Origin: Saccoglossus kowalevskii
Taxonomy: Eukaryota > Hemichordata > Enteropneusta > Harrimaniidae
Direction: 5' to 3'
Length of the DNA: 15,786 nucleotides
Assembly: GCF_000003605.2 (NCBI RefSeq)
Contig: NW_003124934.1
Coordinates: 4,588-20,373 of the forward strand
The position numbers were made by a program, and so were the translations under genes. Positions within the stretch are counted from its first letter, which is position 1. Every line of letters begins with the position of its first letter. The notes beneath the pieces were generated by a model, which was given only the letters and a program-made list of their open reading frames with translations, searched no databases and was not told the origin of the DNA. Below, one piece after another: positions 1 to 7,299 of the stretch.

Positions 1-612
1 GTAGGTATTTTCTATGCAAGTGAATGAAATAGACACTGGATTTATCATGACAAATTTGAATGCAATCTGCAATAGTCATTTTGTAATCTGTATGATAAAA
101 CAATTTACGCAAAGAATATGTACAACAGGATACATAAAAGAGGATGAGATTATACAGCTCTATTTTGAATCTCCACTCCTGATGAAAAGTTGCAAAAAAA
201 GATCCAATGCCTGGACTGTCATCCAATTTTAAGGCAAAGAAAAGCTTCAGTAGAACTTATTGAAATTGTGAAGGAATTACACGTCTATTCTGAAAGACCC
301 TAATGAAGAAGGGCAATCAGATCTAATGGATAACATTTAATGGACTTTCTAATTTCTAACACTGGTCATGCACAAATAAATTCAATTAGAAGAAATTAAC
401 TTTCATCTATAGAATTATCAGTTCAACCACAAGAATATAGCAAAGTATGCACAAAGGTAGTACAGTGATCATATGGAGTGACGTGTACCAGAGGTTGATA
501 CATTTTCATATTACCTTCATGCATGATATTTTGCAGTATTCTCAGTATAATTTTCCATTATTATAACATATTTGCTCTACTAGTCTTGCATACATGTTTG
601 TAAATTACACAA
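1..612. other. AT-rich non-coding stretch
   Basis: I see no gene, repeat array or RNA here. An ATG-initiated frame of 72 codons at 14-232 is preceded in frame by a stop at 2-4. It has no recognisable domain, signal peptide or composition beyond that of random AT-rich DNA, so I do not call it. A single CRE-like TGACGT occurs at 479-484. Confidence 0.6.
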
Positions 613-658
613 GTGTGTGTATGGTCATTAAGTCATATTTTCAATGATTCAGTATACA

Positions 659-776
659 ACACTTTGGAACATGTCTGTATGGCGCTTTACGGGCAGCTCT
701 ATTCTAAGAAAGATGTAACACTTTGGAACACGTTTGTCTGGTGTTTTACAGTCACCTTTATTCTATTCTTTTTGGT
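659..776. repeat. Diverged tandem duplication, 59-bp period, two copies
   Basis: ACACTTTGGAACA occurs at 659 and again at 718, exactly 59 bp apart. The similarity continues with scattered substitutions through the two units (TGTATGG / TGTCTGG, GCTTTAC / GTTTTAC, CTCTATTCTA / CTTTATTCTA). The divergence suggests an older duplication than the 29-bp array just downstream, with which it shares no obvious sequence. Confidence 0.75.
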
Positions 777-810
777 GTCACATGTACCGGTATAATAATC
801 TGTATCATGA

Positions 811-1066
811 CTGGCAGACTGAGTTAGCAAGTTGAGTATTTGGCAGACTGAGATAGCATGTTGAGTATTTGGCAGACTGAGATAGCAAGTTGAGTATTTG
901 GCAGACTGAGATAGCAAGTTGAGTATTTGGCAGACTGAGATAGCATGTTGAATATTTGGCAGACTGAGATAGCATGTTGAGTATTTAGCAGACTGAGATA
1001 TGTTGAGTATTTGGCAGACTGAGATAGCATGTTGAGTTTTTGGCAGACTGAGATAGCAAAGTGTTA
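811..1066. repeat. 29-bp minisatellite, 9 units
   Basis: The anchor GGCAGACTGAG (or a one-base variant) recurs at 813, 842, 871, 900, 929, 958, 987, 1013 and 1042. Spacing is 29 bp except for one 26-bp unit with a 3-bp deletion (987 to 1013). Units differ mainly by CAAGTTGAG versus CATGTTGAG, and one has AGCAG for GGCAG. Because 29 is not a multiple of three and the minus strand of the unit lacks stops, long minus-strand frames run across it. They start at TTG and are not credible genes. Confidence 0.95.
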
Positions 1067-1985
1067 GATCAAGAATTGATGATTGACTGAACACATCAAT
1101 GAATAACTGACAAAACAAAGGTACCCCAGTTGTAAGGTATTTTATATTTATTTACTCTTTGAATACCGAACTCACTTTTAACAAAATAAACCTGCCTAAT
1201 TCTTCATTATTTTTAAAAATGTGTTGATCAAGACCAGTAAGCAATGGAAAATTATATCAATTTGGTCTGAAACAATTAAATAATCAAAAAATAAATAAAA
1301 ATGTGCAAAATGTTGGCGGTGAAAACAGTTAACAGGTGAGCAAATAATAAAGGAATTGGGTATGTAATTTGATAAGCCTGTTCATAAAACTGTCATCTTT
1401 CAAGAAACATGTAATTACTTTATAGCGATGTGTTTATCAATTTTTCTTCAGAAATCCATAAATAATTCATATTCAGATGCAATAAATAAATTTATTATTA
1501 ACCCCAATGACACTAAATTAATTTTTCTGATTGCATTACGAAGATTCAAAGATAAACAAATATGATTTTTATGAATATTGAATATTTAATTTTATTTCCT
1601 GTCCCAGGTGAATACAAAATTGTATTATTAAGTATGACAACACCTGATGATAGCATGATGTGACATTCATTTGACAGTTGTGTGTGAATAGGCGTTACTA
1701 TTATAGATAGTTAATGAGTGTATGGAAGAACCACTAATTGTCATAGCAACTGAAGAAAACCATGGGAACAATCCACACACCTGAGAAATCCAAGAGTATA
1801 GTCACATGTATGAGGACTGAATAAATGGAAATAAACTATCATACTTTATAAGTAATGCAAATAAATACAGATAAATTAATTGAAAGTTGCTTGTATAGTG
1901 CAGGATTTGAACAGGACAATACAATACTGTAATTCATTTACTAGTTTTAGAGGTGGCTGAATGGGAAATAATATAAAGGGATTAA
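1067..1985. other. AT-rich non-coding stretch
   Basis: No gene or repeat array seen. It contains runs such as AATAAATAAATTTATTATTAA near 1485-1505 and many stops in all frames. At 1951-1963 there is a TGGCTGAATGG word resembling a tRNA A box, but no matching B box follows on that strand. Confidence 0.55.
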
Positions 1986-2164
1986 TTATTCACTGGGTTT
2001 TAATTTTGTATATTTCGCTGACTGGAAAATGCGCTAAATTGAAGCCCACTGAATATGTATAATTTAGCATAGAACATATTATTTAAATGATAAAACAGTG
2101 AATTTAAAACCCACTGAATATGCCTGAAATGGTAAATCAGTGAAATTTAAACCCAGTGAAAATT
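1986..2164. mobile_element. Fold-back (inverted-repeat) element, about 180 bp
   Basis: The left end reads TTCACTGGGTTTTAATTTT (from 1989). The right end, read on the minus strand (2164 to 2138), gives TTCACTGGGTTTAAATTT, so the ends are imperfect inverted repeats. Inside, a related motif recurs in direct orientation on the right side: CAGTGAATTTAAAACCCAC near 2097 and CAGTGAAATTTAAACCCAG at 2138-2156, with a weaker copy near 2032-2052. The motif resembles one in the element at 4342-4536 (GTGAAAATAAAATCCAGTG), so both probably belong to one non-autonomous family. No target-site duplication was evident, and element boundaries are approximate. Confidence 0.6.
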
Positions 2165-2684
2165 AGTCATTTTACAGTAATTACCGTAAGTAAGTAAGTA
2201 CCGTAAATATGAGTGTGAAATTAAAGATGACAGTAGATGTAATTTTAAAAAGAAATAAGAAACAAAGTTAGATTGATATTTGAATGATGAAGTGGTAGAA
2301 CTGCTAAAGGAAAATAAATTAGTAATTAGTAACAATAATGAGAATTCATTAAATATGAGAGGTTTATGGTGTAAAATGTGATAAATATGGTACAGGCACA
2401 GAATGGAGAGAGTACAAACATAGAAGAGGTATATGTAGGTTCCACATGTAAAATCACACTTTTTTAGACATTTTTTATTCCAAACTGAGAGTCTTCTTTT
2501 TTCAGAATTGTGTATAACTAATTTTGTGTGATGATTCTTACATTTTAGCAAAAATGCATAATTTAATCCTCTCTTATTTTAGACAAAATGTTGTGAGAAC
2601 TACATCAATGTATCAGAGAGCCAACCAATACATTTTTGACACGTGGAAATCATGGTGCTATTTCAGTTCCTTTTCAGCCTTTAA
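2165..2684. other. AT-rich non-coding stretch with a short GTAA microsatellite
   Basis: A short (GTAA)n run lies at about 2185-2199, flanked on both sides by TACCGTAA. The rest is AT-rich. A 134-codon frame on the minus strand (2551-2147) begins with TTG, has no ATG until near its end, and is a Ser/Leu/Tyr/Phe-rich low-complexity product of AT-rich DNA, so I do not call it a gene. Confidence 0.55.
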
Positions 2685-2715
2685 CCCCCCCCCCCCCCCC
2701 CCAAAAAAAAAAAAA
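2685..2715. repeat. Homopolymer junction: C18 followed by A13
   Basis: Eighteen consecutive C (2685-2702) run directly into thirteen consecutive A (2703-2715). The minus strand carries the complementary G18, which could form G-quadruplex-type structures, and the C strand could form an i-motif. Length is likely polymorphic and error-prone in sequencing. Confidence 0.95.
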
Positions 2716-3404
2716 CGAAAAGAAAAGTATTAAACCACAAAAGGGCACTCAAGAAATATTGGTGGCACTGTTCCCATTTAGGAAAAACAATACTTCAAGT
2801 CCTCACCTGTATGTGGTAAAATATTACCTTGAAATTATATGCATCTGTAAATTGAGGATTTATTGTAAGGTCTTTGTGATTCAAAAGTCGAGAGCTTTTA
2901 TATATACAACCATGAAATGAGGAAAGAAATGAAAAATGATTTAATACCTTAGGTGGGTGTATTGAGGACTCGAAAAGTAATTACACCAAAGCCACAAATC
3001 CAATCTTTGCATCGCCGCCCCAGCGCCACCAAGTCTCGTATGAAACCTCAATAAAATGACTCCCTCGGAGAGAAATATTATGTCATGAATACCCTGACTG
3101 CATGACTGGATATTCATGATTATGTCAGAAACATAACAATTTAAAATGTCTTTGAATTAAAATAAATCATATGAACGTTAACTGAATTGTTATTTGCAGA
3201 ATAGCAGGTGTAGGAGGAAGGAAATAATCTTACGTGAAATTGCGATTCAATGTTGAAGGGAGCAGATGGTGTCATTGTTCAGTTACTATGGAAACAGATT
3301 GGTATTTTATTGGCATGAAACTAGTGTGATGTAACTATGTTTTATTGTGAAACATATTATGTCAAAAAACTGGTGCTAGAATATAAATGCAAGTTTTGAA
3401 TATA
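2716..3404. other. Mostly AT-rich non-coding stretch with a GC-richer patch
   Basis: No supported gene. A GC-richer patch with CpGs lies at about 3013-3035 (ATCGCCGCCCCAGCGCC). An imperfect hairpin lies at 3083-3119: TCATGAATACC at 3083-3093 against GGATATTCATGA at 3108-3119, with a 14-base loop. GTTACTATGGAAAC at 3282-3295 is one base off the RFX X-box pattern, but alone it is not persuasive. Confidence 0.5.
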
Positions 3405-3547
3405 TGCAGGTGCATCTATTGTCAAAATACCATATTAACGGTTGCACTTACACATATGACAGAGGTGAGTCATATTTTAATATACAGTAAATACAGTTTT
3501 TGATTTATGTATGTTTCTAGTAGAGATGCGCCTCTAATAGAGCAAAC
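3405..3547 (+). repeat. Diverged dispersed repeat, copy A (interrupted by the MITE)
   Basis: This segment aligns with 9586-9743 over about 140-160 bp with gaps. Shared blocks in the same order include TGCAGGTGCA / TGCATGTGCA, ATATTA, CACTTACACATATGACAGAGG / CACTTACATATATTACAAAGG (each within 20-21 bp), ATATTTTAAT, and GATGCGCCTCTAATAGAGCAAA against GATGCACTTCAATTAGAGTAAA. It ends where the MITE begins. Similarity probably resumes beyond it at 3878 (CAGTATAAT / CAGTGCCAAT). Family unknown. Confidence 0.6.
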
Positions 3548-3549
3548 TA

Positions 3550-3875
3550 TCCTCGGGGGCGGAGCTACATCACGGACGTTCTACGTTGCTAAGACGCGCA
3601 CCACTGTACCACGTATTTCTATGGGCTTTGTGCGCGCTGCTGTGGAACGCCGGTGGAGCCGGTGAAAACTCGAGAAAACAACACAAACTCAACTTTGAAG
3701 TAATCCTGAACAACCAAATTCATATATGTTACACACGTAGGGCTAATCTTGTTACACTGTTCAGGGCACTCTCAACAACCATCGCAAAGTACCGTTTTCT
3801 GTGAGTTTTTGGTCTTTGTTTTCACCGCGAAGGTTGCCAGGCGGTAGAAAATGCCCGGATGTCCGCCCCCGAGGA
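3550..3875. mobile_element. MITE-like DNA transposon remnant (326 bp, TA target duplication)
   Basis: The ends are perfect inverted repeats: TCCTCGGGGGCGGA at 3550-3563 and its reverse complement at 3862-3875. Each is flanked by TA (3548-3549 and 3876-3877), giving 16 bp of perfect inverted match including the TA. Imperfect complementarity continues inward (for example TTCTAC near 3579 against GTAGAA at 3844). The element is much richer in GC and CpG than its surroundings, with abrupt edges. A TA duplication and short size fit a non-autonomous Tc1/mariner-type MITE. No transposase is present. A 72-codon frame at 3586-3804 has a signal-peptide-like start only if TTG is accepted as initiator, so I do not call it. 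A related copy of the flanking sequence near 9731-9760 shows a single TA at the insertion point, supporting these boundaries. Confidence 0.85.
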
Positions 3876-3877
3876 TA

Positions 3878-4341
3878 CAGTATAATAATATGGTGCAATG
3901 TTATCTCATGCACACTGTCCTCTTGAGTCCTGTATGTACATCATTAGTTATAAAGGTGAAAAATATCAGGAATTCTATTAGGATTTAAAACCTAAGGTTA
4001 TTTGAAATCTATGAATAAAATCAGAGATTTAGGTGATTCAATTTGCACATAACAAACAGTCTCAGTTGCATGATTTAGTTCAGGAAGCCACTGCCAATAA
4101 AACACAAGTTACACGTTTAGGAAGCAGCTGCAAGCTATTGCTCAACAAGAATTGAGGTGGGAGAAAAAAACACCCTACTCTTTATGGGGGCACTTGTAAA
4201 TACTGACAATATAGTGGACAACACTTATATGCATGGTTCTACAGGCACAGCTCCATAAATAATTAATATTTTTTGCAAATAATGTCTATTCACACTGTAA
4301 CAGCAGTCATACAATTAAGTTACTGATTGCACACAGATACT
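3878..4341. other. AT-rich non-coding stretch
   Basis: No gene or array. The first 30-40 bases probably continue the dispersed repeat interrupted by the MITE. The remainder is unremarkable. Confidence 0.5.
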
Positions 4342-4536
4342 GTAGAATACTTTATTTTCGCTTGGAATTTATTTTCGCTATTGTCGCTGAAGGGATGAAT
4401 CCGTGAAAATAAAATCCAGTGAATATACTTTTTTTCCTATATTTCACATTCAACTCATGAAAAATCAATGAAAATAAATTCCATAAAGAACGCCCAAAAA
4501 GCCTTTTCAGCGAAAATTAATTCCACAGTATTCTGC
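4342..4536. mobile_element. Fold-back (inverted-repeat) element, about 195 bp
   Basis: The left end is GTAGAATACT (4342-4351), followed by two tandem TTATTTTCGCT-type motifs, the second inside TGGAATTTATTTTCGCT. The right end, read on the minus strand from 4536, is GCAGAATACTGTGGAATT then AATTTTCGCTG. The left arm therefore differs mainly by one extra motif copy. Internally, the motif recurs in direct orientation as GTGAAAATAAAATCCA, ATGAAAATAAATTCCA and GCGAAAATTAATTCCA, so the element seems built from one ~20-bp module in both orientations. No open frame of note. I recall similar sequences as common dispersed repeats in bivalve genomes, but that is memory, not a search. Confidence 0.7.
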
Positions 4537-4833
4537 TGAGTTTCAAAGAGTTTAAAACAGAAAATTACAGGACACCTGAATATTGTCTAATGGACACTGC
4601 CAATCGTGTAAGAACACAACTCTACTTTCCAACAGATAAACGAGTAATAAATGTCCCCAAACGAAGCAAGACTTCTTATCAAGAAGTAGTAAATTCACTG
4701 ACCATGCAGTCACCTCAGACAAAATAGACCTATATCAAAAATAAACTAGTCTGTATATTATTGTCTTGACAGATAACAGTAACATTTCCTACTAAATCTT
4801 TCTACCCTTCATTCAAACATATACAACTATAAA

Positions 4834-4846
4834 ATCATCATCATCA
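4834..4846. repeat. Short ATC microsatellite
   Basis: About four tandem ATC triplets within an AT-rich context. Confidence 0.7.
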
Positions 4847-4873
4847 AATAAAACTTATATCTAATTTCAAAAT

Positions 4874-4977
4874 ATAAAAATGGCTGCCTTCTCTCATGTT
4901 TGTACATTTGCTGGTATATTAGGGATAAAAATGGCTGCCTTCTCTCATGTTTGTACATTTGCTGGTATATTAGGGAT
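4874..4977. repeat. Perfect 51-bp tandem duplication
   Basis: The unit beginning ATAAAAATGGCTGCCTTC is repeated without any mismatch at 4874-4924 and 4925-4975, and the identity extends two bases further. Absence of divergence implies a recent event or an assembly or polymorphism issue. Each unit contains an ATG in a favourable start context (AAAAATGGCT), and 51 bp is exactly 17 codons. A 34-codon frame (4880-4984) therefore encodes the same 17-residue sequence twice with one residue pair changed at the end. Nothing else supports it as a gene. Confidence 0.97.
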
Positions 4978-5011
4978 GACTTAATATTATCTCAACACTA
5001 TTTTTCCATGC

Positions 5012-5025
5012 AAAAAAAAAAAAAA
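5012..5025 (+). repeat. Poly-A tract, 14 bases
   Basis: Fourteen consecutive A follow TTTTTCCATGC. It lies 35 bp after the 51-bp duplication. It could be the tail of a retroposed sequence, but no target duplication or polymerase III boxes were found upstream, so that origin is not supported. Confidence 0.9.
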
Positions 5026-6289
5026 GGTTTTGGTCAATTTGTTTTCCTATAACTGTATTTGCTCTATTTGAAAGGATTCTGTATTAAAAACCAGTTACTG
5101 GATCATTAAAATAAGTTTACACATAGACATACATTTGTTATTTTTATCAAGCATGTACATGAATTTTTTAATAATTTAAAATTGTAACGAAAATTATGTT
5201 TCCATTATGATTTGTTATGAAAATTAAATTGTTTTTTTCATTTTTTTCTGCTATGATACACACAAATTTAACTCACACGTGTGATAACCAGAATTTTTTA
5301 AAAGAATTGACAGAGATTTAATAAATTCTGTGAAAACTGATATTGTTATTACATGAGAGTATGAACTGTTATTATAGTCTGAATCTATTGCAAAAGCAAT
5401 TTTTGGTATTATTGGGTGAATCGTTTCATTTCGTGTATAAACAGGAGGCTCTCCCTTTTTTTCGTTCATGGAACTACTTTCATATACATGTACTACTTTC
5501 ATATACAAAGATCTACTTTCATATGCAAAAAAGCACATATCAATAATAAGGAGCATTTAATTATTATCACTGTCTTCCACAAAACAAAATAAACTAGAAA
5601 AAAGATGGTTCTGAAATTAACTGATATTGAACTACTTATGAAATAACATATGATACTGTTACTGTATTGCACTAGTGGTAACAATAAATGGAAAATAAAT
5701 TATCTGGAGTCATTTTAACTTAAAATTCAAATTCTTTCCTGAAGAAATTTGAAATAAACAAGTATGCCCAAAAAAAAATACTTCCATGAATTTATTACAC
5801 TGTACATGTAAACACAGTGAACATGCAACACATTTGGTCTAATCAGTAGTGTATGCACTTACTTAAATTACAGATGTTTCTTATAAATAAATAAAAACCG
5901 TTGGTTCATATGTGCTTCTAATGAAATAAATACGGTATACTACCTGGTAGTATACTACTTGATCTATGCTTGGCCTATAAATAAAACAAAACATCATGTC
6001 AAACGACAGGAATCAACTGTGTTTTATTTACCTTATAAACGCAGGGAAAGCAATTTTCAGGAGGAAAAGTTGTCAATGTCATGAGATAATTGCGTCTTTT
6101 AGTAGATTTCCCACAGGAAATTAACAGTTTAGAGAGTAAAGTAAAACAAGCACCTGTAGTAATCTATCACTATTTTCCAGATGTACACGAATAAACTACG
6201 GTTCAAATCTGAATATTTCTAAAATAACATTTAGTACATTACGATTTATTAGTTTGATATCTGCATTTAGGTTACATAAAAACCAGGTT
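5026..6289. other. AT-rich non-coding stretch with minor repeats
   Basis: No supported gene. CTACTTTCATAT occurs three times in quick succession at 5474, 5493 and 5513 (spacing 19 and 20 bp). A perfect palindrome lies at 5935-5955 and is listed separately. GGTTCAAATCTG near 6200 resembles a tRNA B box, but no A box or cloverleaf precedes it. Several A9-type runs occur. Confidence 0.55.
5935..5955. repeat. Perfect 21-bp palindrome
   Basis: GTATACTACC at 5935-5944 and GGTAGTATAC at 5946-5955 are exact reverse complements around a single T. With a one-base spacer it reads as a dyad-symmetric site rather than a stable RNA hairpin. It could bind a dimeric factor or be chance; no family is recognised. 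Confidence 0.85.
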
Positions 6290-7185
6290 TGCATTAATAA
6301 AACAGGTATACCTGGGAAACCTGCAAAACAAAAGGTAAGATAGGGAGGCCTGCATAAAACAGGTATGGTCAGGAAGTCTGCAAAATAACTGGTAAGCTTG
6401 GGAGGCGTGCATAAAACTGGTAAGATATGGATCGAGGCCTGCATAAACGGGTATGGTCAGGAAGTCTGCAAAACAACTGGTAAGATAGGGAAGCCTGCAT
6501 AAATCAGGTATGGTCAGGAAGTCTGCAAAACAACTGGTAAGCTAGGGAGGCGTGCATAAAACAGGTATGATCAGAAAGTCTGCAAAACAACTGGTAAGAT
6601 AGGGATCGAGGCCTGCATAAAACGGGTATGGTCAGGAAGTCCGCAAAACAACTGATAAGATAGGGAGGCCTGCATAAAACGGGTATGGTCAGGAAGTCTG
6701 CAAAACGACTGGTAAGCTAGGGAGGCCTGCATATAACAGGTATGGTCAGGAAGTCTGCAAAACAACTGGTAAGCTTGGGAGGCGTGCATAAAACTGGTAA
6801 GATAGGGATCGAAGCCTGCATAAAACAGGTATGGTCAGGAAGTCTGCAAAATAACTGGTAAGCTTGGGAGGCGTGCATAAAACTGGTAAGATATGGATCG
6901 AGGCCTGCATAAACGGGTATGGTCAGGAAGTCTGCAAAACAACTGGTAAGATAGGGAAGCCTGCATAAATCAGGTATGGTCAGGAAGTCTGCAAAAAAAC
7001 TGGTAAGCTAGGGAGGCGTGCATAAAACAGGTATGATTAGAAAGTCTGCAAAACAACTGGTAAGCTAGGGAGGCCTGCATATAACAGGTATGGTCAGGAA
7101 GTCTGCAAAACAACTGGTAAGCTAGGGAGGCCTCCATAAACCTAAAATGCTAAGAAAGCCTACAAAACAACTGGTATTCTACTTA
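6290..7185. repeat. 57-bp minisatellite with higher-order structure, about 14 units
   Basis: The anchor AGGAAGTCTGCAAAA (or close variants) recurs at 6371, 6459, 6516, 6573, 6634, 6691, 6748, 6837, 6925, 6982, 7039, 7096 and, degenerate, 7153, with a degenerate unit before 6371. The base spacing is 57 bp. Exceptions are one 61-bp unit carrying an ATCG insertion, and three 88-89-bp units that add a partial copy (GCATAAAACTGGTAAGAT) plus ATCG. The order of unit variants from 6361 to 6590 is repeated from 6827 to 7055 at a constant offset of 466 bp, so the array grew by block duplication as well as single-unit slippage. On the minus strand 57 bp equals 19 codons, so units can read as a 19-residue peptide repeat, but the 4-bp insertions and 88-89-bp units break the frame. 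Confidence 0.95.
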
Positions 7186-7299
7186 ACAGCCTTGAGTAAA
7201 TGAGACATACACACAAAGCCATTATATTGAAGATTGAACTATTGGATGAAGAAGTGTTATGCAAATTACCCTGAAAATTAAACCATACCTCAAAACAAT

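Noticed and set aside
14-232. 72-codon ATG frame at the left edge
   Set aside because: Closed upstream by a stop at 2-4, no recognisable motif, and the length is expected by chance in a window this size.
699-1118. 139-codon minus-strand frame over the 29-bp array
   Set aside because: It begins with TTG, is almost entirely the tandem repeat read in three phases, and exists only because the unit lacks stops on that strand.
2147-2551. 134-codon minus-strand frame rich in Ser, Leu, Phe and Tyr
   Set aside because: It starts with TTG with no internal ATG until near the end, has no recognisable domain, and has the composition of AT-rich non-coding DNA. Part of it overlaps the fold-back element.
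3282-3295. RFX X-box-like GTTACTATGGAAAC
   Set aside because: One base off the preferred pattern, isolated, and with no adjacent promoter or gene.
3586-3804. 72-codon frame with a signal-peptide-like N-terminus
   Set aside because: The initiator is TTG, which is not expected in an animal gene. The frame lies wholly inside the MITE, and its hydrophobic start comes from the GC-rich subterminal sequence.
6190-6215. tRNA-like B box GGTTCAAATCTG
   Set aside because: No A box at the right distance and no acceptor or anticodon stem could be formed. A similar GTTCAAATCC on the minus strand at about 1900-1915 fails for the same reason.
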